Notes: a model not told the origin generated them from the letters alone. Positions 9,915-22,359 are shown, counted from the first letter of the stretch. The stretch is 64,000 nt of DNA from Rattus norvegicus (GCF_036323735.1 NW_026947369.1:346001-410000), one strand, 5' to 3'. Numbers and translations are program-made.

Positions 9915-12185
9915 TTCTTTTTTTCATATCATTCTTTTTTTTATTTTTTACCAAAATTTATTGTTTTATAACTGGATGTTTCTATATTTACTTTTAAAAT
10001 ATTATTTCCTTTCCCAGTTTCCTGCCCATAAGGTTCCTACCCGTTCCATTTCCTTCTTTTCAAACCAGCCTTTCTGCCGCAATGCATTCCCTTGAACTGG
10101 GAGACAAAGTAGGGAATACAAGAGCTTCTCTTTCCAAGTTGCCCAAAAAGGCCATTTTCTGCCACATATGCATTTGGAGCCATAGGTTAGTCCATGTACT
10201 TTCTTTGTAAATCTGTCTATTATAAGAAAGCGCTGGTCACTGGCATTGTTATTCTTCTCGGGTTGAAAGCACCTTCAGCTCTTTGAATCCTTTTTCAAAA
10301 TTTACCAACAAGAGGTCTGTTTTCAGTTAACTGGTATGTCCCAGCATTCACTTTTGTATTTGACAGGCTGTATCTGTATCTCTCAGTAAATATTTATACC
10401 TGGTTCCTTGCAGAATGAACTTCTTACCTTCATCAATCTTATCTAGTTTGGTTGGCTGATGAGTACAAATATAATTTTGGTGGCTCTTACACCTATTTTT
10501 GTCAAGTGGAATGTTTACATGGATTTTGCTGAACTATGTGAAGAATGTAGAATTAAGAAATGACAATGCAAATAGTTTCCGTCCTGTTTTTATGAACCTA
10601 TTGAAGTAGACGTATAACTGGTCCTCAAGCCATTCTTCTTCCTGCCCATCATCTGGTATCTTACATTTGGTTTTAAGAAAGAATCTTGGTAAAACATCCT
10701 AAACCCTCAGTTCTGGCTATGGGAAAACTGGAAGCTAGATAGTGTAGTACTGATATCAAATGGGATTAGATAACCAAATACAATCATCCATGTTGTTTTT
10801 GATTTCCTGATGTCTGGTAATTTTTTTGTTAAAATAAATATTTGTGAGTTTATCATTTGAAGTAGTTTTACAGTATTTATGCTGTTTTACTCACTATATA
10901 GCTGGGCCCACTTTGTGACAAAAATCATTGCAGAAAATGGAATTAGAAAACAGAATTATTGAGTACACATTGAGGAATATTTACAAAACCCCCTATCAAG
11001 GAATTAAACATAAGGAATTGAAATACAATATTCATTCAATTAAAGGTCTGTAGGGAAAATACTGGCCTTTGGGAAACAGAGAAAACACAGAAAATTGAAC
11101 TTTATATCAACGGAATGAAACTGGGAATAAAAATATTATCTAGAGGGGCTGGGGATTTAGCTCAGTGGTAGAGCGCTTACCTAGGAAGTGCAAGGCCCTG
11201 GGTTCGATCCCCAGCTCCAAAAAAAAGAAACAAAAAATATTATCTAGAATTATCTCCTACACTCCATGTTCCTAAATCTTTTCTACCCTGTCTAATTTTC
11301 TCCATTCAGAGCATGTAACCACTTGTGAAGCAGAGAGAAGTCTCTAGCTTTAGAGAGATGTGTTATGTATAGGTTTCAACTGTGTAACGGGAGACATACT
11401 TGGAAAGTGAAAATTCGAATCTGGTCAATGTAAGGAAATGTGTTCAGCAGGTAGTCCACAGCAGTTCTCAGTGCCATAATCATTAGGACCTCCCTGAAAA
11501 CTCTCTTGTAACCTTGAGCGTCCTAGCTTCTGTGATGTCACAACTATTGTCGTGACTGCAACTGCCTCTCAGTTATTCCTTCACCAATAGGTTTTACTAA
11601 TATTCTCTAATTCAGAGCAAATTGTGGTGTGGTAACAAAGAGGAAGAAGTGTTTGGAAATGGGGAGAAGGAAGCGGGCCTTCTGTCTTGGTATAAAAAAT
11701 AAGGAAGAAAAATGTGGTCCTTTGGAAAGTTCAGTGAGTCCTTTGTAGGGCTTGAGTGATATCGCTGAAAAGATAGCCTTAATCTGAGCCTTATAAATAA
11801 GGGAATCATGAGCTTGGAGACTCTCAGAAACAACAGGACTTTCCTGTTCTTATGGTTCCTGAGGGATTATATCGTTCATTTCTTTATTCCAAAAACCAAG
11901 TGTTGTGAAAGGCACAGTTGTTTTAATGAGAGCTAAGGACCTTTACTCTTTTTGTCAAGAAGAAAAGGTTCTAAGGAGAAGGGAAAAACAAATATTCTGT
12001 CCCTAACTCAAGTTAATCATCTCCTCTGTGCTTTGGACACCTATAGTGCAGTTTGTGTCTGACAATGATTATTGGGAGAGAATATTCTTCTAGTTGAGAC
12101 TTCATCATCTCAGTCTTTCCACTAGTATTACTATGACTATGACTTTAAATTTCTGAGCCAATAATTGTTATGACTTTGCACATTT
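9915..12185 (+). repeat. Tandem unit U2
   Basis: This is a complete copy of about 2.27 kb in the same order as U1: antisense L1 relic 9930-10480, the unexpanded TA site near 10465, the A anchor near 10998, TGATGTCA at 11533-11540, a TATAAAA motif near 11690 and the TTATGGTTCCT anchor near 11850. It carries its own ID insertion. Confidence 0.85.
11145..11236 (+). mobile_element. ID SINE in U2
   Basis: A near-consensus ID element on the plus strand: the head GGGGCTGGGGATTTAGCTCA, the internal GGTTCGATCC B box and an A-rich tail. It is flanked by a perfect duplication of AAATATTATCTAGA (11131-11144 and 11235-11248). Good preservation points to a young insertion. It looks like a tRNA gene but is a SINE. 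Confidence 0.95.
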
Positions 12186-13535
12186 ATTTTCTTTTATATC
12201 ATTCATTTTTTTATATTTTAGCAAAATTAATTCCTTTTAACTAGATTTTTAAGTAGATATAAACATTTAAAATACTATTTCAATTTCCAGTTTCCTGATC
12301 ATATGTTCCCTACGCATTCCATTTCCTTCTTCTTTTTTTTTTTTTTTTTTGTTCTTTTTTTCTGAGCTGGGGACCGAACCCAGGGCCTTGCGCTTCCTAG
12401 GCAAGCGCTCTACCATTGAGCTAAATCCCCAACCCCTTCATTCTTCTCTAAACAGCCTTTCTGGCTCGTGACATTCCCTTGAATTGGAAGAAAAACTAGG
12501 AAGGACAAGTGCCTCTCTTTTCAATGTTGCCCAAAAATGACATCCTCAGCCACTTATTCATTTGGAGCCATAGGTCAGTACATGTACTTTCTTTTTATAT
12601 TTGTCTAGTACAATAAAGCTCTGTATCATTGGCATAGTTGTTCTTATGGTGTTGAAAGCACCCTCAGCTCTTCTAATCCTTTTTTAAGATTTAGCAACAA
12701 TATGTCCATTTTCAGTGCACTGGTTTACTACCACCATTCACTTCTGTATTTGACATGCTGTATCTGTGCCTCTCAGTAAATATCTATATCTGGTGCCTGG
12801 CAGAAAGCACTTCTTACCTTCATCAATCTTACCTAGTTTTGTTGGCTGATGTATACATATATACTTTTGGTGGCTCCTACACCTAAATGTTTAAGTGGAA
12901 AATTATCATGGATTCTGGCCAAATATGTCAATAGTGTAAAATTCACAAATGACAATTTCAAATAGACTCTCTCCTGTTTTTATTAACCTATTGAAGAATA
13001 TGTTTAACTGGTCCTCAAGACATTTTTCTCCCTGTCCTTAGTCCAGTATCTTACTTTTGGCCTTAAGAAAGAATGATGATAAATCATCCTACCCTTATGT
13101 CTGGGCATGCAAACACTGGAAACTAGATAGAGTATACAGGAATGACCTGTGAATAAAAATATTGTCTATAAGAACTTCCTACACTCTGCACTTTTCTGTT
13201 CTTATGGTTCCTGGAAGACAGTGGGTTTATATCATTCATTTCTTTTTTCCAAAATCCAAGTGTTTGAAGGGCATATTTGTTTTCCTGATAAGTCATGACC
13301 TTTATACTTTGTCAAGAAGAAAAGGTCCTAAGGAAGAAGGGAAATCAAGTATTGTATGCTTAGCTCCAAGTAAACTCATGCTTTGGATATCTATAGAGCA
13401 CTTTGTGTCTGACACTGATATTTGGGAGAGAGAAGTGCTTCTAGTTTAGACTTGATCATCTCAGTCTTTCCACTAGTATTACTCAGACGACCACTTCAAT
13501 TTCCTAGGAAATACATGTGATTACTTGGCATCTTT
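12186..13535 (+). repeat. Tandem unit U3 (internally deleted)
   Basis: Only about 1.35 kb long. The L1 relic (12200-12880) and the following segment are present, but two deletions remove most of the rest. Near 13133 AACTAGATAG runs straight into sequence that lies after the A anchor, and near 13190 the TCCTACACTC block joins the TTCTTATGGTTCC anchor. The CRE-like and TATA motifs are lost. Confidence 0.8.
12332..12436 (-). mobile_element. ID SINE in U3
   Basis: A minus-strand ID element with a long T run (the A tail, 12332-12360) and a body ending CTAAATCCCCAACCCC. A likely duplication of TTC(C/A)TTCTTCT flanks it. It sits inside the antisense L1 relic of U3 and is absent from other units. 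Confidence 0.92.
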
Positions 13536-15710
13536 CTTTTCTTTTATGTCATTCATATTTTTTAGAGAATTTTATTGCTTTTTTTAAACTGGTTGTTTTC
13601 TATATTTACATTTAAAATATTAATTCCTTTCCCAGTTTATTCCCTTAAGATCCCTACATGTTCCCTTTTCTTACTTCTATAACCAGACTTTCTGTCCATT
13701 GACATTCCCTTGAACTGGGAGACAAATTAGGGAGGACCAAGGGCATCATCACCATTTTTGCCCAAAAAGGCCACCCTCTGCCACATATGAATTTGGAGCC
13801 ATAGATCAGTCCATGTACGTTCTTTGTTTATTGGTCTGGTATCCGAAGGCTCTGGTTTATTGGCATTGTTGTTCTTATGGGGTTGAAATCACCTTCAGCT
13901 CTTCTAACCTTTTTCAATATTTACCTACAAGAGGTCTGTTTTCAGTTCACTGGTTTGCTACTAGCATTCACTTCTGTATTTGACATGCTGTATCTGTGTC
14001 TCTCAGTAAATATCTTTATCCAGTTCCTGGAAGAATGCACTTATTAACTTTATCAATCTTATCTAGTTTTGGTGGCTGATGTATATAAATAATTTTGGAG
14101 GCTTCTACACTTACGTTGTTAGGCGGAATGTTAACAAGGATTCTCCCCAACTATGTCAAGAATGTAGAATTCACAGATAACAATGTAAATAGACTCCCTC
14201 CTGTTTTTATGAACCTATTGAAGTAGACATTTAACTGGTCCTCAAGCCATTCTACTCCCCTGCCCATCATCTGGTAGATTACATTTGGCCTTAAGAAAGA
14301 ATCATGGTAAAACATCCTAAACACTCAAGTCTGGCCATGGGAACACTAGAAGATAGATAGGGTAGTACTGATATCAAATGGGAGTAGAGAACCGAATTAA
14401 AAAATCCATGTTATACTTTGCTTTCCTGATGTCTGGTAAATTTTTTGGTAAAAAAAAAGGATTTGGGAATTCATCATTTGAAATAGGTACACAGTAGTTA
14501 CAGTGTTGTACTCATTCTATAGCTGGGCCCCCTTTGAGACCAAAATCATTGCAGAAAATTTAATTGGAAAACAGAATTTTTGATTACACAATGAGGAACA
14601 TTTACAAAGTCCCCTATCAAGGAATTTACAGTAAGAAATTGAAATACAATATTCATTCAATTAAAGGTTGTAGAGAAAATACTGGCATTTGGGAAAGAAA
14701 GAAAACACAGAAAATTGAACTTTATGTCACAGGAATGAACCTGGGAATAAAAATATTATCTAGAAGTATTTCCTACACTCCATGTTCCTAAATCGTTTCT
14801 ACCCATGCTAAGCCCCTGGCTAACTTTCTACATTCAGAGCATGTAACGACTAGAGAAGCAGAAAGAAGTCTCTACATTAGAGTGATGTAGTACATACAGG
14901 TTTCCACTGTGTTTCCTGAGACATACCTGGGAAAGGTACTCTTGAATCTGGTCAATGTAAGGAAGTGTTCAGCATGTAGATCACGGTAGTGCTCAGTGAC
15001 ATTATCATTAGAAGCTGCCTGAAAACTCTCTTATAATCTGGTGACCCCTAGCTCCTTCTGTTGTCATGACTGCAACTGCCTCTCAGATTTTCCTTCAATA
15101 CCTCTAAGGTTTACTATTTGGCCTAATTCAGAGACAATTTGGAAGTGAGAAAAAAGAGGATGAAGGATATGAAATGGAGAGAAGGAAGCTGGCCTTCTGT
15201 CTTGGTATAAAAAAACAGGGAAAATTATGTGGTGCTTTGGAAAGTTTAGTATGTCCTTGTTAGGTGTTGAGGGGTAACTCTGAAGAGATAGCCTTTATCT
15301 TCGCCTTCCACATAAGGGAATTAGGAGCCGGGAGCCTCTCAGAAGCATCTGGACTTCCTTTTCTTTTGCTTTCTGGAAGTCAGAGAGTTTATATCATTCA
15401 TTCCTTTATTCCAAAGTCAAGTGTTGTGAATGGCACATTTGTATCCCTGACAGGTCATGGACTTTATACTTTTTCTCAAAAAGAGAAAGTTACTTAGGAA
15501 GATGGGAAGAACAAGCATTATGTCCGCAGCTCAGAGTAAACTCTTCAATGTTTTGGATACCTATAGTGCAGTTTCTGTCTGATACTTCTATCTGGGAGAG
15601 AGAAGTGCTCTAGTTCAGATATCATCATCTTAGTCTTACCACTTGTATTACTCTGACTATCATTGTAGATTTCCAAGTCAACAGGTATAATTAGTTGGCA
15701 GTTTACTTTT
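13536..15710 (+). repeat. Tandem unit U4
   Basis: A full-length copy of about 2.17 kb: L1 relic 13548-14110, TA site near 14082-14095, A anchor near 14619, TATAAAA near 15205 and the anchor near 15360. A small deletion near 15058 removes the CRE-like octamer (CTTCTG joins TTGTCATGACTGC). Confidence 0.85.
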
Positions 15711-17414
15711 ATTTTATGTCTTTCATTTTTTAGCAAATTTTATTGCTTTTTTTAACTGGATGTTTCTATATTTTCATTTAAAATGTTATTTCCTTTCCCA
15801 GTTTCCTGCCTAAAAGATCATTTACTCGTTACCCTGCCCTTCTGCTATAACCCTCCTTATTACCCCTTGACATTACCTTGAACTTGGAGTCAAACCTAGG
15901 GAGGACCAAGGACTTCTCCTTCCATTGGTGCCCACAAAGTCTATTCTCTTCCACATATGCAGTTGGAGCCATAGCTCTGTCCATGTACATTCTTTGAATA
16001 TTGTTCTAGTATCAGAAAGCTCTGGTTCATTGGCATTGTTGTTCTTGTAGTGTTAAAGCCCTTCAGCTCTTGTAATCTTTTTTTAAAATCTAAAAACAAG
16101 AAGTCCATTTCCAGTTTACTGGTATGCCACTAGCATTCACTTCTGTATTTGTATAATCTAGCTGTGTCTCTCAGGAAATATCTATATCTGACAGAATGCA
16201 TTTCTTACCTCCATCAATCTTGTGTAGTTTCGGTGGCTGATGTATATATATGTACTTTTGTTGGCTCCTACAGCTATAATTTTAGCTGGAATTTTAACAT
16301 GAATTCTGCGCATCTAGGTCAAGACTGTAGAATCCACAAATGGCAACACCAATTAGACTCCATCCTGTTCTTTTGAAACTACTTATATTGAGGCTTCACT
16401 GGTCCTCAAGTCATTCCTCTCGCTTTCCATCCTCCTATATCTTATGTTTGACTTTAATAATGAATCATGGTAAAATATCCAAAACCCTCAAGTATGGCAA
16501 TGAAACACAGGAAGGTAGATATTGCGGAACTGATATCAAGTGGGACTAGAGAAACGAATTAAATAGTCCATGTGGTACTTTCCTTTATTGATGTCTGGTA
16601 ATTTTTGGATAAAATAAGGATTTGGGAGTGTGTCATTGAAGTATGTATACAGTATTTACACTGTTATGCTCATTCTATAATTGGGCCACCTCTGTTGCCA
16701 AAAATCATTGCAGAAATGGAATTGGAAAAAAGAATTTTTGAGTACACATTCAGGAATATTATAAAGTCCCCTATCGTGGAATGTACAATAAGAAAATATA
16801 ATATAATATTCATTCCATTACAGGACTATAGGGAAAATCCTAGTGTTTGGGAAACAGATAAATCTGAGAAAATTGAACTAGACCTGGGAATAAAATTATT
16901 ATCCACATTCATTTCCTCCACTCTAGGTTCCTAAATCTTTTCTACCCATGCCAAGTCCCTAGCTATCTTTCACCATTCAGAGCATGTAATCATTAAGGAA
17001 GCCAAGAGAATTCCCTAGCTTTAGAGATCAAGTATGTAAAGTTTTCCACTGTGTCACAGGAGACACTCCTGTGAAGTGCACCCTTGAATCTACTCAATGT
17101 TAGTAAAGCAGTTCAGCAGGTAGTCCATGGCAATTCTCAGTGATATCATCATTAGGCCCTCCCTGAAAAATCTCTTACATCCTGGAGAGCCCTAGCTTCT
17201 TCTGTGATGTCACAAGTATTGTCGTGTCTTCAACTGCACCTCAGAAATTCCTTCAGTACCTCTAGGATTTAGCAATTAGCCTTCTGTTCAGAGTAAACAG
17301 CCATTTGGGAGGGAGAACAAAGAGGATGAAGATATCAGAGATGGGGAGAAGGAAGCTGGCCTTCTGTCTTGGTATAAAAGTAAAGAAGAAATATGTGGAT
17401 CTTGGGAAAACCCC
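15711..17414 (+). repeat. Tandem unit U5 (right part replaced by block 1)
   Basis: The unit has the L1 relic (15722-16270), TA site, A anchor near 16778, TGATGTCA at 17205-17212 and TATAAAA at 17373-17379. At about 17415, shortly after GTGGATCTTGGGAAAA, unit similarity ends and the Ser/Thr-rich block begins. U9 switches at the same point. Confidence 0.85.
17205..17379 (+). promoter_or_regulatory. CRE-like octamer plus TATA motif, conserved in the unit
   Basis: TGATGTCA at 17205-17212 is followed 168 bp later by TATAAAA at 17373-17379. The same pair, at similar spacing, occurs in other units, for example 9233-9240 with 9395-9401. TGATGTCA differs by one base from the CREB/CREM site TGACGTCA. 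This is the only example next to a gene-like block, but that block reads on the opposite strand, so a promoter role is speculative. Confidence 0.25.
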
Positions 17415-20057
17415 CTGGGAAGATGGTTTAATTCTTTTGTTCTATGGGTTCACCAAGCTCATGGAGAAGATGCTGAACATCCTAAAGACCTTTTGCCAGA
17501 TGGCAAAGTTTCTAGATACCCCTTATTAGATTTTGATGGTCCTGGGGATTGTATGGCTGATGGTAAATGTTTACCAGAATGAGTGCTAGAGCCAGGTTGA
17601 TGTTAAGATGCTTTAGAAGACATGGAAATTTTTTTATATACTTGGGCTAATGGCACAAGGTCTACATGATTTTTTTTCGATGTGGACTGCCCTTCAGACC
17701 TTTGTAAATATAAAAAAAAGGTTTTGTATCTTTGAAGTCTAATTTGCACAGTGACAAATCACTTTGAGCATGGAGAACAATTTCTGGAGCACTAGAGAGG
17801 GGTGAAGAAATTCCCTGAAACCTAGGGCAGATGGTGAACATGCCTTTTCAATTGAAGGAAGAGTTACTTGAGCATCTTGGGACAATATGGAATGTCTGTC
17901 ATGCCCTTGTAAGGATTGGCAACTTTCCACAATTCCTTAGTCTTTTTTGAAAATTCCATGTCCCTTTGGGCAGATGGAGAAGGTGTGAGACGCACCTGAG
18001 TAGTAGTTGTAGCTTTTGGTGTCTCTTCGGCAGCAGAAGATGGCACAAGATCCCTTTTGGCAGAAGGGGGAAGGTTGAAACTGTCTCCCTTAGAGGAGAA
18101 ATTTCTAAAGACTCCATCAAAAGGATAAAATCTTAACCCTTTGTTTCTAGAAACTCGATGCCTGTGGTCCAATTTGGTATACGGAGAATGTCAAGTATTT
18201 CTCCACAGAGTGGACATGTGAAATAAATCTAATTGGGTAGATGGGGATAGTTGTAAAGCATGCTGTTCAGATGCAGTAGATCCTACGACATCCTTCTCAC
18301 ATGAGGAAGGTCTTAATGTATCGTGTATATATGTGGAAATCCTGACTGTGATGTCAGAATGGGGGGAATATATTAGAGCTACCTCTGAGATGTGACCTCT
18401 CCTACAGAAACAGGGGCATATGTGAGAGGTCTGAGACTCTCATGAGCAGATAAGGAGGTTCTAGACATCGTTGTGTAACTGTGTAAGTTCCAAGAAAAAT
18501 TCCCTCTGCAGGAAAAATGGAAAGAGACTTTCATATTGAAGTATTGAAGTGTCAGGTTCCCTACCCTGCTTGATAGGCAAAACAGGTTCCAAGGCCCCTT
18601 CAGGAGATAAGGTAAAATTGAAAGGCTTTTAGGTATTTGGCAGGTGTTCTGGGTCAGTTTGTGGGTATAAAGAAGGACTGGAAACCCTTTGTGCATATTT
18701 GGAAGAGTGTGTAGCATCTTCTGTAGTTGGGGAAGATGGCTGATCTTGAGGAGATTAAGACGTTCCTATAGTCATCTGTGAAGTGTGCGGAGGTCATATC
18801 CATTCTTTCCACAAATGGAATCCAAGGAATCCCTTTCCTCAGATTTCAAGGATGCTACAGACACTGGTGTTTGCATATCATGTTCCCCTACTGCTCGTTC
18901 ATATATGGTTGGATCCATAACCTTCTCTACATATGCAATGTGTCCTAGAAAATCTTTTGTACACGTGTTGCGTCCACAAGCCATTTCTAAATATGTGGCT
19001 GTGGGTAGAACTCCTTTTGTAGATGTTTCTTGTCCTGCAGTCTCTTTTTGAGATAGAGTACTACTCAGAGAATCATGCTCAGTTTTGGGAAATTCTAGCA
19101 TCTCTGATGTACATGTGGAAAATTTTGGAGCCCCTCTTTTCAGGACAGAATGACATAGAGTCCCCTGAGGAGGAAGGGTATGTTTTATCTTCTCTGTACA
19201 TTGTATCAATATGGAGTCTGCATGACTCATTGACAATGTGTTATGATAAACTTGTCTTTTTTGGGCCTGATGACAAGTCAGGAGGGTCCTTTTTGGTGGT
19301 AGAGGATATTTGAATATTTCTCTGTTTTATAGGGACATTGGAAGTACTGGGGGTGATGGTGAGGGTGCTAGATCATATTTTTTATGTGAAGAAGGCACAA
19401 GAGTTCCTTAGGTGGACTCACAATTTTCTAACATATCTTGTGTGGGTGTGGAACTCTCAAGAGCCCCTTCAAAAACTGGCAGTCATTCTTGATCTAATGG
19501 TGTACATGCAGAAAGTTTTGTCACTCCTCTTCTGTTATGTGTGTTATGAGGTTGGCTTGAGAATTTGTGACTGTATTTTGCCCCCCTTGGATCATAAGTG
19601 ATGATTTAAGTCCTTTTTTAATAGTAGAGGTCTTTGAAGTTCCTCTTGGATTAATAGTGATTTCAGAAATCCCCGTTGTCAGCAGAATCAATTTTCAACT
19701 CATTTTACCCGAAGCAGATTGCATAAGGCACTTTGGTGGAGATGGGGGACATCTTTGAGTGTCTTTGTGAGTGGACAAAGCTCTCTGCCAAGTTTTGGCA
19801 GTTGGCGAAGGTATTAAAGTCTCATGCAGAGAGTGGGCAGGACTTAATCCATCTGTGGAATATGGAAATCATTGAGATTACCTTTAAGAGAAGAAGATGT
19901 GGAGACCATTTTGTTTGATGGGGCTTGTTGTACCTCCCCTCGACCAGAGGGGTCTTCTCCAACACATTTGGAGGAGAATTGGAAAGACTGGAGACCTGCA
20001 GGATAGGGAATGAACATTTGAAACTCCTTTGGAAACTCTGTGAGACAGAAGAGTGGA
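17415..20057 (-). pseudogene. Block 1: decayed Ser/Thr-rich decapeptide-repeat frame
   Basis: The minus strand carries a chain of open fragments (19236-18772, 18717-18379, 18172-17864, 17930-17739) in different frames that line up with the paralogous block at 31165-33811. The predicted product is rich in Ser, Thr, Pro and Lys and shows degenerate repeats of about 10-11 residues, such as LTPSPSAQRDMEF. No signal peptide, membrane segment or known domain is visible and I do not recognise the family. A one-base loss near 17935 relative to block 2 shifts the frame, and stops separate the other pieces, so this copy is more damaged than block 2. The right end is replaced by an L1 promoter fragment at 20058. 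No start codon or upstream exon can be fixed. Confidence 0.55.
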
Positions 20058-20428
20058 CAATACTGAGACCTCAGGGAAGGAGAGACTGCTACCTCCGCCC
20101 ACTTGTTCCCACAGTCCTAGCCCAAGAGGAAAGTGCATAGTGCATCTGGACACATGTATATAGAAGCAGTCAAGCTGCAGGAGCCCTGCAGTCCAAACTG
20201 CAACTGGATCTGAACTGGTCCTAACAGCATCCTACTCCCAAATCTCGTGTGGTGTGGTCAGACTGAGACCATCAGAGGGACAGAAACCCCTGAGAATTCT
20301 GCTCACATTCCTGACTTAAAAAAAAAAACACCCAGCTCCATCTGGGCCTCCTGTGCATAGGGACATAGGAGCAGTAGGGGCTGGACGTTTCTTCGTGCCT
20401 CTCATAAAGAACTGAAAGTCAGCCTGAT
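20058..20428 (+). mobile_element. L1 5' UTR monomer fragment
   Basis: From CAATACTGAGACC at 20058 to about 20425 this matches the start of the L1 5' UTR at 35598-35967, including the TCTGGACACATG(A/T)ATAT and CCTGAC(T)..ACACC(C/T)AGCTCCATCTGGGC blocks. Both copies begin at the same base, which suggests a monomer boundary. No ORF1 follows; the L1 is a promoter-only fragment. Confidence 0.75.
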
Positions 20429-20562
20429 TGATTCAGATTGGCTGTAAGCAAATAATTTTCTGTGCCTTGGAAAGGGTTTAAAATATTTTCATTAACTTTT
20501 GATATGAAATTAGTTAGGACTTTGAGAAAAGGGGGCAGAGAGGCCCTAGAACGTATGTATTT
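20429..20562. repeat. Unidentified segment shared with 44328-44452
   Basis: About 125 bp (GATTGGCTGTAA(G/A)..AAATATTTTCATTAACTTTTGAT..GGCCCTAGAA) occurs here and at 44328-44452 with about 85-90% identity by eye. Both copies are directly followed by antisense L1 sequence. I do not recognise the source. Confidence 0.6.
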
Positions 20563-21646
20563 AATTTTTTTTTTTTTTTGCTTTCTAGAGTCTAACTTCT
20601 TAAGTTGTTTGTACATTTTGAATATTACCCACTATCAGATAAAGGATTGGTAAAAATATTTTCCCAATCTGTTGGTTACAGCTTTGCCCAAATGATGGTG
20701 TCTTTTACCTTACAGAAGCTTTCGTGTTTTATTAGGTCCTATTTGTCAATTTGTGATCTTAGAGCCTACATCATTGGTGTTTTGTTCAGGAAACTTTCCC
20801 TGTGCCCATGTGTTCAAGACTCATCCCAACCTTTTCTTCTATTAGTTTGAGTGATTCTGGTTTGATGTGTAGGTCCTTGATTCACTTGTACTGAAGCTTT
20901 GTACATGGTCATAAAATTGGGATAATTTGCATTCTTGTACAAGCTGACTTTTAGTTGAACCAGCACTAATTGGAAAATGCTATGTATCTTCCTTTGGAAG
21001 GTTCTATCTCCTTTGCCAAATATCAAATTATAGGTGTGTGGGTTCATTTCTGGGTCTTCAATTCTATTCCACTAGTCCATCCATCTGTCTCTTTACAAAT
21101 ACCAAGCAGTTTTTATCACTATTGCTCTGTAAAACTGCTTGAGTTAAGGAGTGATGATTCCTCCAGAAGTTCTTTTATTGTTGAGGATAGTTATAGCTGT
21201 CCTGGCATTTTCTTATTCCAAATGAATTTGCAAATTGCTATTTCTATCTTTATTAAAGAATTCAGTTGGATTTTTGATGGATATTGCATTGCATTGAATG
21301 TGTACATTGCTATTGGGAAAATAGTCATCTTCCCTATATTAATCTTGTCAATCTATGAGCAAGGAAGCTCTTTCTATCTTCTGAGATCTTTCTCAATTTC
21401 TTTCTTCAGATACTTGAACTTCTTGTCATACAGATAATTCACCTGCTTGGTTAATCTCACACCAAGATATTTTACATTATTTGGGACTATTGTGAAGTGT
21501 GTGGTTTCATTATTTTCTTTCTTAGCCTGTTTATCCATTGAGGAGAGGAAGGGTCCTGGTATGTTTGAGTTAATTTTATACCCTGACACATTATTGAAGT
21601 TGTTTATCAGGTTAAGAAGTTCTCTGGTAAACTTTTGGGGTCAATA
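20563..21646 (-). mobile_element. Antisense L1 ORF2 fragment, part 1
   Basis: A T-rich run at 20565-20580 is followed by the reverse complement of the last part of L1 ORF2, collinear with 48815-49635 of the better-preserved antisense L1. Frames on either strand are broken. It stops at about 21646, where an LTR begins. Confidence 0.85.
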
Positions 21647-22095
21647 AGTGTATACACCTCATCTGGCAAGGAAGACACAACATTGTCGGATTCTTCTCTA
21701 CAGCCTTTATGGCAATACCACCTCTTTGGTGATACAGGGACCTCTAACAGCAAAAGCACTTGCCTTCTATACACAACAGGCTGTGGCTATGCTAATTGTC
21801 CTTCAGGGATTGGCGGAGAATGAATCACCCCACTATCACCCCTGCTACTTTTCCTTCAGGTATTGGCGGCGCATGAATTCCTCATTAGCTTATTACCATC
21901 CCGTCAAACTGATGCCAGGGGCAAAACCCGCACATGTGCAGTATCTTTGGTCACAAGAGGAGGGCGCCGGATCACCTAATTACCCTACACCAACCCTGGC
22001 AAGGAGACAAGCCTGTGCATATGCAATAAATCGTTTACTTCCAGACGGGACTGGATTTCGGCACCATTTATGCTTTACCTCAATGCTCCCTACAC
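21647..22095 (-). mobile_element. Solo LTR inside the antisense L1
   Basis: About 450 bp related to the LTR at 5352-5640: the shared ATGCTAATTGTCCTTCAGGG and GATGCCAGGGGCAAAACCCGC-type blocks, and the CAGCCTTTAT poly(A)-signal region. It has lost similarity in places. The flanking L1 is not continuous across it (see the finding), so it may have arrived by, or been followed by, a deletion. Confidence 0.65.
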
Positions 22096-22359
22096 TGAAG
22101 TGTTGTTGAATTTTGTCAAATGCTTTCTCAGCATCTAATGAAATGACCATGTGTCCTTATCTTTGAGTTTGTTTATATGTCACAGAGCATTGACGGTTTT
22201 CTGTATATGGAAACATCTCTGCATCCCTGATCATGATGGATGATTGTTTTTTAGATTCGGTTCACAAGAATTATATTGAGTATTTTTGTGTCAATATTCA
22301 TAGAGGAAATTGGTCTGAAGTTCTTTTTCTTTGTTGGATCTTTGTGTGGTTTAGGCAGT
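22096..22359 (-). mobile_element. Antisense L1 ORF2 fragment, part 2
   Basis: Resumes the same L1 at GTTGTTGAATTTTGTCAAATG, collinear with 49920-50185. It ends at GGTTTAGGCAG, where unit U6 begins. Confidence 0.85.

Noticed and set aside
11145..11220. tRNA-like sequence with A and B boxes
   Set aside because: It is an ID SINE with an A tail and target duplication, as are the copies at 8321, 12332 and 25114; not a tRNA gene.
6682..17414. Regular repeats considered as a CRISPR array
   Set aside because: Units are 2.2 kb, in a mammalian genome, with no short repeats and unique spacers.
17305..17529. Plus-strand frame starting at the unit TTG, similar in U5 and U9 (31058-31291)
   Set aside because: It starts from a non-ATG codon, crosses the unit/block junction and is similar in the two places only because the DNA is duplicated. 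Its other part is antisense to the Ser/Thr-rich frame.
18785..19051. Plus-strand frames inside block 1 (also 19023-19313, 19338-19601)
   Set aside because: They do not line up with equally open frames in block 2, while the minus-strand frame does and has the regular repeat pattern.
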